From assembly GCA_965221625.1 (NCBI GenBank), contig OZ244903.1, forward strand, positions 1,302,001-1,366,000: a stretch of 64,000 nt of DNA, in the 5' to 3' direction. The DNA comes from Bin127 sp965221625 (lineage in GTDB: Bacteria; Chloroflexota; Dehalococcoidia; Lucifugimonadales; Lucifugimonadaceae). The position numbers and the translations under genes were made by a program. Below, piece by piece: positions 43,786 to 52,963 of this stretch (position 1 is the first letter of the stretch; each line of letters opens with the position of its first letter). The notes below the pieces were generated by a model that worked only from the letters and a program-made list of their open reading frames with translations, did not search any database and had not been told where the DNA came from.

Positions 43786-44579
43786 GCCAAGGAGACCGTA
43801 GCTTGCGGTTGAGCTCTCGATACAGCAGGATTCTCCTCAAACTCAGCGGCGAATCTTTCAAGGGCGACAGCGAGTTCGGAATCGACGATAAGACTGTCCA
43901 GTTCCTCGCACAGGAAATCAAGCAGATCCACCGACTCGGCGTCGGCGTCGGCATAGTCGTCGGTGGTGGGAATTTTTGGCGCGGAGCCGACTTCGAAGCT
44001 CGCGGAATGGATCGCTCGAGTGCCGACCACGCCGGGATGCTGGCGACCATCATCAACGCGCTGGCTTTACGCGACGTCTTCGATCGCGAGAAAATCCCGG
44101 TGCGCGTAATGACGGCTCTGCACGTAGACAGCGTGGCCGAACGCTACATCCGATTGCGCGCAATCCGCCACATCGAAAAAGGGCGGATCATCATCCTTGC
44201 CGGCGGTACCGGAAACCCTTACTTCACGACCGATACCGCGGCGAGCCTCAAAGGTTTGGACATTGACGCTGAGGTTGTCATGATGGCGAAGAACGGCGTT
44301 GATGGCGTTTACGACGCAGATCCGGCAACGGTGTCGAATGCCAAGCGCTTCGACCACATCACGCACGATCGCGCATTGGAACTTCAATTGAAGGCAATCG
44401 ACTCTACTGCACTCGCAATGGCTCGTGATCACCGAATGCCCTTGGTGGTGTTTGATATCTTCAAACCGGGTAACCTTCTGCACAGTGTAGCCGGCGAACA
44501 CATCGGCACGCGCATCACCTTTGACGCCGAGGGTCAACAGTTGCATCTGCCGAAACAGTCGATGGCTGCGATCGCCTAG
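43782..44579 (+). CDS. pyrH: UMP kinase
   Basis: Converts UMP to UDP; 265 aa in the amino-acid-kinase fold. ILLKLSGESFKG is the phosphate-binding N-terminus, VVGGGNFWRG the nucleotide loop, and ILAGGTGNPYFTTDTAA the UMP-binding segment. It overlaps tsf by four bases (ATGA), the usual coupling in this cluster. The first ten residues are an extra polar extension. Confidence 0.95.
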   Translation: MSQGDRSLRLSSRYSRILLKLSGESFKGDSEFGIDDKTVQFLAQEIKQIHRLGVGVGIVVGGGNFWRGADFEARGMDRSSADHAGMLATIINALALRDVFDREKIPVRVMTALHVDSVAERYIRLRAIRHIEKGRIIILAGGTGNPYFTTDTAASLKGLDIDAEVVMMAKNGVDGVYDADPATVSNAKRFDHITHDRALELQLKAIDSTALAMARDHRMPLVVFDIFKPGNLLHSVAGEHIGTRITFDAEGQQLHLPKQSMAAIA

Positions 44580-44671
44580 ATCGAATGTCCTGTCGGCCGC
44601 GTTAGATTGCCTCTGCGCCAAAGCCAGCGTCTGAGATAATCGAGTCGAAATCCAGTCCCGGGAGACGGACG

Positions 44672-45226
44672 ATGTTAGAAGAAACGCTTGACGATGCCAA
44701 GGAGCGCATGAACTCCTCGGTCAGCGTGTTCCAAGACAGCTTGAACGGACTTCGTACGGCGCAAGCGTCGCCTGCCCTCGTCGATCGCATGCAGGTGGAG
44801 ACGGACGCTGGCACGATGATGATGAATCAGGTCGGACAGATTGGTATTGAGGACCAGCGCACCTTGGTTATTCGGGCCTATTATGACGCCGTGGTGCAAC
44901 CGATTACTCGGGCAATACAGATGTCAGACATCGGGGTGAACCCAAATGTCGACGGTCTCACGGTTCGCATCGTCATGCCCGATCTGACCCAGGAGCGTCG
45001 TCAAGAACTCGTACGCATAGCGCGCCGCAGGGCGGAGGAGGCACGGGTTGCGATTCGCAACGTGCGTCGCGACGCCCAGTCGATGATCCGCGAACTCCAA
45101 AATGATGGCGAGGAATCGGAGGATGATTGCAAACGCGCCTCTCGTACCTTGCAAGAAATCACCGATGAAGCCGTGGCAGCCGTAGCCGAACGTCTTAACA
45201 CGAAAGAAGAGCAGATCACCCAGTAG
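44672..45226 (+). CDS. frr: Ribosome recycling factor
   Basis: Splits terminated ribosomes with EF-G; 184 aa, normal length. 'PNVDGLTVRIVMPDLTQERR' and the following Arg-rich RKEL-like segment are typical. It starts at ATG after a GGGAGACGG ribosome site. Confidence 0.95.
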   Translation: MLEETLDDAKERMNSSVSVFQDSLNGLRTAQASPALVDRMQVETDAGTMMMNQVGQIGIEDQRTLVIRAYYDAVVQPITRAIQMSDIGVNPNVDGLTVRIVMPDLTQERRQELVRIARRRAEEARVAIRNVRRDAQSMIRELQNDGEESEDDCKRASRTLQEITDEAVAAVAERLNTKEEQITQ

Positions 45227-45276
45227 GTCGGTCGAATCGAACACTTTCCACCCGTATTCCGTTCTGCAGATCATCC

Positions 45277-46044
45277 ATGTCGGTAAATTGGCCGGACATA
45301 TCATCCGTGGATATCGCAGCGAGCAAGGATCCCAAGGACGGATTGCGCGCAAACATCCCGCATCACGTTGCGATCATCATGGACGGCAACGCAAGATGGG
45401 CTGCAAAACATGGACTCGCGACCGCGGATGGTCACCGGGCTGGATACCGCAAAATTGAATCTGTGGTGAAACTGCTTTCGATGAAAGGCGTAGGTGCCTG
45501 TACGCTGTTTGCCTTTTCCACCGAAAACTGGGACCGGCCGGATGCCGAGGTCAACGCGATCATGGAGCTCGCGAACGAGGCGGTCGAATTCGGCACTGAT
45601 GAACTGCACCGGAACGGCGTTCGTCTCCGCCACGTCGGCGACGAAACGCGACTACCTGCATCAATGGTCGACAGAATTCGCGAGGTCGAGCGACTCACGA
45701 TCGCGAACACGGGTATTTCGTTGAATCTCGCATTCGATTACGGTGGGAGGCACGAGATCGCAAACGCGGTGAGGCGGATCATTGATGACGGCGTCCCATC
45801 CGAAAAGGTTGATGAATCGCTGATTGAGCGGTACCTATTTACATCGGGAATTCCCGATCCCGACATCATCGTCCGCACTGGCGGGGAGTTCCGACTTTCC
45901 AACTTTATGCTCTGGCAGTCGGCGTATGCGGAGTTTCACGCGACACCCACACTTTGGCCAGACTTCGATGAACGCGACGTCGATGAGGCGATCGCGACTT
46001 ATTCTTCCCGGCATCGTCGTTTCGGAAGGCGATCCACGCAGTAA
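45277..46044 (+). CDS. uppS: Undecaprenyl diphosphate synthase
   Basis: cis-Prenyltransferase that builds the C55 lipid carrier for cell-wall synthesis; 255 aa. The catalytic Asp is in VAIIMDGNARWA and the substrate-binding region continues GHRAGYRKIE. The C-terminal RTGGEFRLSNFMLWQ carries the conserved Arg and Glu; GG replaces the more usual SG. ATG at 45277. cdsA follows 13 bp later. Confidence 0.94.
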   Translation: MSVNWPDISSVDIAASKDPKDGLRANIPHHVAIIMDGNARWAAKHGLATADGHRAGYRKIESVVKLLSMKGVGACTLFAFSTENWDRPDAEVNAIMELANEAVEFGTDELHRNGVRLRHVGDETRLPASMVDRIREVERLTIANTGISLNLAFDYGGRHEIANAVRRIIDDGVPSEKVDESLIERYLFTSGIPDPDIIVRTGGEFRLSNFMLWQSAYAEFHATPTLWPDFDERDVDEAIATYSSRHRRFGRRSTQ

Positions 46045-46057
46045 AAATCCCGCGCAA

Positions 46058-46948
46058 TTGACCAACCGCGACTTAGTGCAAGACTCTTCACGTACCTCAG
46101 ACTCAGTCGACCGACCAAGCCCCGAGCTATGGTTGCGGATAGGCTCCGCCGTCGTCGGAATTCCGGCCATCGTCGCGATACTTTCATTTGGTTACTGGGG
46201 AGTATCGATCGCCGCTTTGGCGATGTCCGCAGTTGTCGGGTACGAAATCAAGGGATTGATCACGAACGAAACCCGTTCACGACGATCCGATTGGCTCCCC
46301 GTCGTGGCCTCCATCGCAATCGTTGGTACCGGGGTGACGATCGCCGGGTTTGACAGGATTGACTACGTCGCCGACCAGTCGTTAACTGCGAGTTCTGTTG
46401 TGCTCGCAACCTCGATTGCACTCATTACAGGGATGTACCTATGCGGCCGCTTTGCCAACGCGACAGCACGACCGTCGGGGATTCTCTACGGATTACTGGT
46501 TGTTCTTGCGCTCGCGGTTCTGCCTTTGATGGCCGTTACCGGGACGAGTATCGAGTGGCTTGCGTTTGTGCTTGTGGTTGTCTTCGCTGCGGACACAGGG
46601 GCATATTTCGTAGGAAGATCGTTGGGCCGCCACAAGATGGCACCCAAGATCAGTCCTGGCAAGACTTGGGAGGGATTCGCCGGCGGAGTTGCCGCCGGAG
46701 TCGTCGGGGCATTGTTGTTCGACCTGCTATTTCACGTGCATCCCGACTTGGTGACGGTCGTTGGTATATCGGCAGCCGTTTCTACAATTGGGGTTGCGGG
46801 CGATCTGACGGAATCTTGGGTTAAGCGGAGGTGTGGTGTTAAAGATTCCGGACGCATCATCCCCGGTCACGGCGGATTGCTTGACCGATTGGACGCGCTG
46901 GTCCCAAATTTCATCTTCATCTACTTCGCGGCTGCATGGCTGGCATGA
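46058..46948 (+). CDS. cdsA: Phosphatidate cytidylyltransferase
   Basis: Membrane enzyme making CDP-diacylglycerol from CTP and phosphatidate; about 296 aa with seven to eight hydrophobic segments. The signature SWVKRRCGVKDSGRIIPGHG near the C-terminus is intact. The start is unclear: the frame opens far upstream inside uppS, and TTG at 46058 (or GTG at 46076) gives a normal length. It overlaps dxr by four bases. Confidence 0.9.
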   Translation: MTNRDLVQDSSRTSDSVDRPSPELWLRIGSAVVGIPAIVAILSFGYWGVSIAALAMSAVVGYEIKGLITNETRSRRSDWLPVVASIAIVGTGVTIAGFDRIDYVADQSLTASSVVLATSIALITGMYLCGRFANATARPSGILYGLLVVLALAVLPLMAVTGTSIEWLAFVLVVVFAADTGAYFVGRSLGRHKMAPKISPGKTWEGFAGGVAAGVVGALLFDLLFHVHPDLVTVVGISAAVSTIGVAGDLTESWVKRRCGVKDSGRIIPGHGGLLDRLDALVPNFIFIYFAAAWLA

Positions 46949-48063
46949 AAAGACGCATCGTCGTACTCGGTTCGACTGGTTCGGTCGGGTCGCAAACCCT
47001 CGACGTCATCCGCCAGTTCCCCAACGATTTTGAAGTAATCGCACTCTCAGCAGGCAACAATACCACCAAACTCGCGGCCCAGATAAAAGAGTTCGGCCCG
47101 CAGTATTTCTACTGCCGCGACGAATCGGTACGAGATTTGGAGGGAGCCAGGCGAGCTTCCTCGATTGATCTGGCGGCATTACCGGAAGCGGATTTCGTGA
47201 TGCATGCGATGTCGGGAGTAGATGGACTTCAGGCAACGGTTGCGGCTCTTGAAGCTGGAAAACGGCTCGGACTGTCAAACAAAGAATCGATCGTGATGGC
47301 TGGGGAGCAGTTGAAGCAGCTGGAAAGTCGCAACGACGCCATGATCATCCCCGTAGATTCGGAGCCGAATGCTCTATGGCAGTGTGTAGTAGGAGAGTCC
47401 TCGAAACCTCGTCGTTACATCATCACCGCATCTGGCGGCGCGTTTAGAGACTTCGCCGCAGAGCAACTCGAGCGAGTTACGCCTGAGCAAGCTCTCAACC
47501 ATCCGACTTGGTCGATGGGTGACAAAATAACAATCGACTCTGCGACGCTGATGAACAAGGCATTCGAAGTAATCGAAACGACGCATCTCTTCGGTGCCGA
47601 CATTAATGACGTCGACGTGGTGATTCACCGACAGAGCGTCGTCCATTCGATGGTCGAGATGGCTGACGGCTCAATCAAAGCGCAGTTGGGCAACCCGGAC
47701 ATGCGCCACCCGATCCAGTACGCGTTGTTCTACCCAGAGCGCAAGACGAACTCGGCACTGTCAAGTCTCGATCTTGTGGCAACCGGAGAGTTGACCTTCG
47801 AATCGATGGCAACGGGCAGGTACCCTTGCTTCGACATCGCGATGGAGTACGCGAAGACCGGAGGAACTTACAACGCCGCGCTTGCGGGAGCCGACGAGGC
47901 GGCGGTTGGACTGTTCCAACGACGCAAGATCGGGTTTCTCGAAATCCGCGACGAGATTGCAGCGACTTTGGAAGCACACAAACCACGGATCGATTATTCC
48001 ATCGACGACGCCATCAAGACTGCGGATTGGGCGTTCGAAACCACACTAGCCCGTAACGCGTGA
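46945..48063 (+). CDS. dxr: 1-deoxy-D-xylulose 5-phosphate reductoisomerase
   Basis: NADPH enzyme of the MEP isoprenoid pathway, 372 aa. GSTGSVGSQTLDVI is the nucleotide-binding loop, SGGAFRD and NHPTWSMGDKITIDSATLMNKAFEVIE the substrate and metal region. The ATG at 46945 forms an ATGA overlap with cdsA; an ATG three codons upstream is also possible. With ispG 1.7 kb downstream, this gives two MEP pathway genes in one block. Confidence 0.95.
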   Translation: MKRRIVVLGSTGSVGSQTLDVIRQFPNDFEVIALSAGNNTTKLAAQIKEFGPQYFYCRDESVRDLEGARRASSIDLAALPEADFVMHAMSGVDGLQATVAALEAGKRLGLSNKESIVMAGEQLKQLESRNDAMIIPVDSEPNALWQCVVGESSKPRRYIITASGGAFRDFAAEQLERVTPEQALNHPTWSMGDKITIDSATLMNKAFEVIETTHLFGADINDVDVVIHRQSVVHSMVEMADGSIKAQLGNPDMRHPIQYALFYPERKTNSALSSLDLVATGELTFESMATGRYPCFDIAMEYAKTGGTYNAALAGADEAAVGLFQRRKIGFLEIRDEIAATLEAHKPRIDYSIDDAIKTADWAFETTLARNA

Positions 48064-48082
48064 TAACCGCGACACTCAACGC

Positions 48083-49744
48083 ATGACCGAAACACTCATA
48101 TACGGCGTCCTGATCGCCGTGTTAACACTCGGGCCGTTGATCGTGCTGCACGAGTTCGGGCATTACTTCCTGGCGAAACTGAACGGTGTCAAAGTCCTTG
48201 AGTTCGGATTCGGCTTCCCACCTCGAGCACTTGGGATCTGGACAGGCAATACCTTGATCCAAACAACCGCCGAGACGATCTATCGATCCGGGCTTGAGCG
48301 CGCACAGATTAAACCCGGCGACATGATTACGATTTGGTGCTCTGAAGACGACGATGATGGGATTGCCGCCGCCACCGTCAAGCGATTTGAGCGTCAAGAC
48401 CTTGCAGACGTAGGATCCGAAGAGTTGGTTTACGTCGGCAAGGTGCGATCGATTGACGCTGAATCGCTTTCAATCTCCGACATGAAATGGTCGATCAACT
48501 GGTTGCCGTTCGGCGGCTTCGTCAAGTTGCGGGGTGAAGAGAATCCGAAGGCAGCAGATAGTCTCGCCGCCAAGTCGCCGGTTGCGCGGATTTCGGTGAT
48601 CGTTGCCGGCGTCATCGTCAACGCAATCTTGCCGTTCATCATCTTCATGGTCGTCGTGTTGATACCGGTGCAATACGTTGCCGGAGATGTGGTTGTGGCA
48701 AACGTGTTTCCCAACTCCCCGGCGTACGAGGCTGGCATACGTCCACTCCAAAAGATCGTTTCAGTCGATGGCAAGCCGATAACGTCATTCGGTGATCTCC
48801 AGAATGCCGTTACGATTGCTTTAGGCACCGAGACGGTGTGGGAAGTGCAGCGTGGCATTCCCAATCCCTTCGCTCGTCCAACAGAGCCACAAGTCCAATA
48901 CATAGAGGGCGACACTCAGTTGGTGAGCGTGATTCCTCGATGGGACCCACCGCGGCATGAAGTAGTACAGGTGGTAGATAATCCTGCGAGCCAATTCCGA
49001 TTGGGGGAGGCTCGCGTCTACGACCGACGCGTTGGCGTCAACGATCGACTGACGGTCGTTGAGGATGGTGCAGTCAACAACGATCTTAATGAGATCGCAG
49101 TCAGTGATGCTCGCGACTACATACCTACTGTCGAAGTCGGGGACACCATTCCTGTAACCGATTCGCTTGAAGAGTTCGGCATACTGTTCACTGAAGCTCG
49201 AAAGTTCAACAACGATCTGGGCTCCGTCACACATTTGCAGGAAGGCGCCGCGGGAGTCCAACTTCAGTTGGTGAACACGCGTACGGAATCGCGTAGCACA
49301 CCGTTGCTGCAAGTCATACCCGCGGGCATAGAACGCACGTTCGACACGATGTTCTTAGCGAAGAACGCCATCGTATCGGCGATTTCTGGTTCGAACAATC
49401 CGCAATTCGAAGGTCCGCTGGCGGTGGGTCCGGTGGGATTGAGTCAGCTTTCGGGTGAAGTCGTGACCGCTGAGATACCGGCGACATCGCGAGTTGCAAT
49501 AGTCTTGACACTCGCGGCGACGCTGAGCATGTCTCTCGCGGTAATCAACTTGCTCCCATTTCCTGGGCTCGACGGAGGACGACTCGCATTCACAGTGGTT
49601 GAGATTTTGCGCGGGGGCAAGAAGATCTCGCCTCAGAAGGAAGGCATAGTCCACTTGGCGGGATTCATCCTCCTCATCACGCTCATCATCGTCATCTCGT
49701 TCTCGGACATAGCCCGACTCATCGGCGGCGAACGCTTCCTGTAG
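48083..49744 (+). CDS. rseP: RseP-type site-2 metalloprotease, enlarged
   Basis: Intramembrane zinc protease with H23-EFG-H27 in the first helix and LPFPGLDGGR in a later helix, supplying the third ligand Asp. At 553 aa it is longer than typical RseP (350-450). Between the HEFGH helix and the next membrane segment is an extra stretch (about residues 70-140) including the acidic DDDDG. A PDZ-like domain follows (VFPNSPAYEAGIRPLQKIVSVDGKPI), then an unusually long region to about residue 430. Family members release membrane-bound regulators, but the substrate here is unknown. Its place between dxr and ispG/proS is common in bacteria. Confidence 0.9.
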   Translation: MTETLIYGVLIAVLTLGPLIVLHEFGHYFLAKLNGVKVLEFGFGFPPRALGIWTGNTLIQTTAETIYRSGLERAQIKPGDMITIWCSEDDDDGIAAATVKRFERQDLADVGSEELVYVGKVRSIDAESLSISDMKWSINWLPFGGFVKLRGEENPKAADSLAAKSPVARISVIVAGVIVNAILPFIIFMVVVLIPVQYVAGDVVVANVFPNSPAYEAGIRPLQKIVSVDGKPITSFGDLQNAVTIALGTETVWEVQRGIPNPFARPTEPQVQYIEGDTQLVSVIPRWDPPRHEVVQVVDNPASQFRLGEARVYDRRVGVNDRLTVVEDGAVNNDLNEIAVSDARDYIPTVEVGDTIPVTDSLEEFGILFTEARKFNNDLGSVTHLQEGAAGVQLQLVNTRTESRSTPLLQVIPAGIERTFDTMFLAKNAIVSAISGSNNPQFEGPLAVGPVGLSQLSGEVVTAEIPATSRVAIVLTLAATLSMSLAVINLLPFPGLDGGRLAFTVVEILRGGKKISPQKEGIVHLAGFILLITLIIVISFSDIARLIGGERFL

Positions 49745-49780
49745 CGAGAGAACATTGCACTAAATGAGAACGATTTGCTG

Positions 49781-51004
49781 ATGAACACTCCGTCTCGATC
49801 TCGAACGCATCAGGTGATGGTCGGCAACGTCCCGATTGGAGCGGGGAATCCCGTGGTAGTCCAGTCGATGACCGATACCGACACAGCCGATGTTGCGGCA
49901 ACTGTAACCCAAGTGAAACTTCTGGCGGACGCGGGCAGCGAAATCGTTCGGATTACGGTGAACAATGACGCGGCTGCGGCCGCCGTACCTGAGATTGCAT
50001 CCCGACTGCGAGACGTCGGTTGTGATGTCCCGCTAGTAGGTGACTTTCATTTCATCGGCCACCGCTTGCTGAATGACCATCCGAAGTGCACTGAGGCACT
50101 TGCCAAGTTCCGCATCAATCCTGGAAACGTGGGACGCGGAAAACGACGCGACGAAAACTTCACGTCGTTCATCGAGATAGCGCGTGATCTCGGCAAACCC
50201 GTGCGCATTGGCGTTAACGCGGGAAGCCTAGATCCGGAGTTGCTCGTCGAGAAGATGGACGCCAACGCACGCCGCGCCGAACCATTGAGCGGAGATGAAG
50301 TCGAGCGCGAGGCACTAGTCGAAAGTGCTATTGGAAGTGCGGAAGCGGCGGTCGATATCGGTTTGCCGGAGAATCAGATGATCATCTCCTGCAAAGTGTC
50401 CCGACTCGGTCAGATGGTCGAAGCGTATCGGGTGCTGGCGAGGAGCACGAATATCCCTTTGCATCTCGGATTGACTGAGGCTGGGATGGGTCAAAAAGGC
50501 GTCGTCTCCAGCACTGCTGCTCTTTCGATACTTCTCTATGAAGGAATAGGGGATACGATCCGAGCAAGCCTCACGCCTGAAGTCGGCGGTGACCGAACCA
50601 ACGAGGTCAAACTTTGTCAAGAGATACTTCAGTCGCTCGGGATTCGTGCCTTTAGGCCATCGGTCACGGCTTGTCCTGGGTGTGGTCGGACCACTTCTAC
50701 GTTGTTCCGTGAGCTAGCGAGTGACATCCAGCTGCGACTCGACGCGAGTCTGCCCGAATGGCGTGGGAAGTATGCGGGTGCGGAGAGCCTCAAGGTGGCC
50801 GTGATGGGTTGCGTCGTCAATGGCCCGGGCGAATCGCGCGCAGCAAATATCGGAATCTCGCTTCCAGGGAGTGGCGAGAGTCCGCGCGCGCCCGTTTATG
50901 TCGATGGCGAACGAACGACGTTTCTATCCGGTCCGACGATTGCAAGCGACTTCATCGAGATGGTAGACAGTTATGTCGAGGATCGATGGGGAACCCGCAG
51001 CTAA
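49781..51004 (+). CDS. ispG: 4-hydroxy-3-methylbut-2-en-1-yl diphosphate synthase
   Basis: Penultimate MEP-pathway enzyme with a [4Fe-4S] cluster; 407 aa. QSMTDTDTADV is the conserved start, FHFIGHRLLND follows, and cluster-binding Cys are in CPGCGRT and GCVVNGPGE. The ATG at 49781 is preferred over a TTG two codons earlier. Confidence 0.95.
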   Translation: MNTPSRSRTHQVMVGNVPIGAGNPVVVQSMTDTDTADVAATVTQVKLLADAGSEIVRITVNNDAAAAAVPEIASRLRDVGCDVPLVGDFHFIGHRLLNDHPKCTEALAKFRINPGNVGRGKRRDENFTSFIEIARDLGKPVRIGVNAGSLDPELLVEKMDANARRAEPLSGDEVEREALVESAIGSAEAAVDIGLPENQMIISCKVSRLGQMVEAYRVLARSTNIPLHLGLTEAGMGQKGVVSSTAALSILLYEGIGDTIRASLTPEVGGDRTNEVKLCQEILQSLGIRAFRPSVTACPGCGRTTSTLFRELASDIQLRLDASLPEWRGKYAGAESLKVAVMGCVVNGPGESRAANIGISLPGSGESPRAPVYVDGERTTFLSGPTIASDFIEMVDSYVEDRWGTRS

Positions 51005-51052
51005 TCTCGCATCAACTGAATCGTCAACGCCCCTTCGCAGATAATTCAATGT

Positions 51053-52768
51053 ATGCGCGCATCACAGTTCTATCTGAAGACCACCCGTGAAGCACCCGTT
51101 GACGCGGAGACGGCGAGCCACCGTTACCTCACACGTGCGGGTTTCATCCAGCAACTCGCCGCGGGAATCTTCAACGTCATGCCGTTGGGATGGCGGAGTC
51201 TTAACAAGATTCGCAACATAGTCCGCGAGGAGATGAACAACGCCGGTGCACTCGAGGTTACGATGCCGGTTGTTCAGCCGAGATCTATCTGGGAAGAGAG
51301 TGGGAGAGCGGACACCTACGTCCCGCCGCTAGCAAGATTTCAAGATCGACGCGAACGGGATATGGTGCTGGCACCGACTCACGAAGAGGCGGTTTCGATC
51401 ATGGCGCGCTACCGCATCAACTCGTATCGCGACCTGCCATTGAATCTCTACCAGATTCAGACTAAGTTTCGCGATGAAACTCGCTCCCGGGGTGGATTGA
51501 TCCGCGCCCGGGAGTTCGAAATGAAGGACGCGTACTCCTTCGATGCGGACGCGGATGGCATGGACATTAGCTACGACCGCATGGCAGAGGCGTATCGCAA
51601 CATCTTCGCGCGCTGTGGTCTGAATGCGGTACAGGTGGAGGCGGATTCGGGATCGATCGGTGGCAAAGACTCCGCCGAGTTCGTACTGCTAGCCGGAAGC
51701 GGTGAAGACACGATCCTAATCTGTGAATCTGAAGATTGCGGATACGCCGCCAATTTGGAGAAGGCTGAATTCGCGAAGACGCACAATCTACCGGAGGAAC
51801 ATGGGCCGGTCGAGAAGTTCGCTACCCCCGGCGTCGAAACCATCCAAGCTCTCGCGGAGTTCGAGAACGTAGACGCGACAAAGACCGCAAAAGCAGTCTT
51901 CTACTCGATTAACGACCGGGTACATGTCGTCGTGATCCGCGGCGACTACGACGTGAACGAGACGAAGCTCCGTAACTTGATGGGAGGAATCGAGCCGGCA
52001 CTGGCGACAGAGCGGCAGGTTGCAGACGCAGGTCTGGTGCCCGGATCGGCATCGGCTATCGGCGTCGATCCTGAGTTCGTTATTGCCGATGATTCCGCGA
52101 TCGAAAGTCCCAACCTACTCGCGGGTGCAAACGAGAAGGGATTCCACCTTAGGAACGTCAACTTCGGCCGCGATTGGGGCGCTCAGCACGTTGGCGATAT
52201 TGCCGCGGCGCGCGAAGGGCAACAATGCCGAAGATGCTACGCCGGGACGCTTCGAGAGAGCCGAGGCATCGAGGTAGGGCACATCTTCAAACTTCAGACC
52301 GTCTACAGCGAGCCGATGAAGATCAATTTCAATGACGCTGATGGCAAATTGCAGTCCGTTTACATGGGCTGTTATGGCATCGGTATCGGAAGACTGTTGG
52401 CAGCCGCAGTCGAAGCGAATCACGACGATCGCGGGATGATGCTGCCTAGATCAATCGCACCTTTCGAAGTCGTCATCGCCGCCGTCAACTACCACAACAG
52501 TGACGACGTCCGAACCGCAGCTGACGCGCTCTTCAACCAGCTGATGGATTCTGGTTTAGACGTACTGCTAGACGATCGCTCTGAAGCTCCCGGAGCGAAG
52601 TTCGCGGATGCAGATCTGATCGGAATGCCTATCCGTGTTGTCGTCAGTCCCCGCAGCCTACAAGATGGTGGCATCGAACTGAAACTGCGCAATCAACCTC
52701 CGTCCGACGCCGCACTCGTGCGGTCCGAAGACGTATTCGACGTGATCACATCATTGCTTGACGTTTAA
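51053..52768 (+). CDS. proS: Prolyl-tRNA synthetase, bacterial type
   Basis: Class II synthetase of 571 aa. Motif 2 FRDETRSRGGLIRAREFEMKD and motif 3 GCYGIGIGRLLAA are present, with the long insertion between them (about residues 225-385) expected for the bacterial type with a Cys-tRNA editing domain. ATG at 51053. Followed by a 195-bp gap containing the nusA promoter and leader. Confidence 0.96.
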   Translation: MRASQFYLKTTREAPVDAETASHRYLTRAGFIQQLAAGIFNVMPLGWRSLNKIRNIVREEMNNAGALEVTMPVVQPRSIWEESGRADTYVPPLARFQDRRERDMVLAPTHEEAVSIMARYRINSYRDLPLNLYQIQTKFRDETRSRGGLIRAREFEMKDAYSFDADADGMDISYDRMAEAYRNIFARCGLNAVQVEADSGSIGGKDSAEFVLLAGSGEDTILICESEDCGYAANLEKAEFAKTHNLPEEHGPVEKFATPGVETIQALAEFENVDATKTAKAVFYSINDRVHVVVIRGDYDVNETKLRNLMGGIEPALATERQVADAGLVPGSASAIGVDPEFVIADDSAIESPNLLAGANEKGFHLRNVNFGRDWGAQHVGDIAAAREGQQCRRCYAGTLRESRGIEVGHIFKLQTVYSEPMKINFNDADGKLQSVYMGCYGIGIGRLLAAAVEANHDDRGMMLPRSIAPFEVVIAAVNYHNSDDVRTAADALFNQLMDSGLDVLLDDRSEAPGAKFADADLIGMPIRVVVSPRSLQDGGIELKLRNQPPSDAALVRSEDVFDVITSLLDV

Positions 52769-52831
52769 GCGGACGCGTTGGCCGTCCGCGTGATTCGACC
52801 ACGAAATCATGCGACGTTGACCAGCGCGTGG

Positions 52832-52840
52832 TGGTACAAT
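52832..52840 (+). promoter_or_regulatory. Extended -10 promoter for nusA operon
   Basis: TGGTACAAT is an extended -10 element. TTGACC (52817-52822) is only 12 bp upstream, so is probably not the -35. Transcription would start near 52847, leaving a leader of roughly 117 bases. Confidence 0.5.
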
Positions 52841-52874
52841 CGAGAACAAGAACGCGTGTCGTTAACGCGATGCG

Positions 52875-52929
52875 CGAGAGGAAGTGGGCGCGTGCCCACT
52901 TTTTATTTGCGCAAAACCAAAGCCTCTCG
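52875..52929 (+). promoter_or_regulatory. nusA leader: nested hairpin with terminator-like core
   Basis: The core AAGTGGGC-GCGT-GCCCACTT (52882-52901) is a perfect 8-bp stem with a 4-base loop, followed by a T-rich run (TTTTTATTTG). An outer pair, CGAGAGG (52875-52881) with CCTCTCG (52923-52929), encloses it. The GTGGGC...GCCCAC-TTTTT core strongly resembles the leader before rimP-nusA operons in many bacteria, where it is thought to allow NusA feedback. The outer stem could compete as an antiterminator; that is inferred. Confidence 0.6.
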
Positions 52930-52963
52930 CCGTGCGTAACGACTAACGGAGGAATCTCGAACA

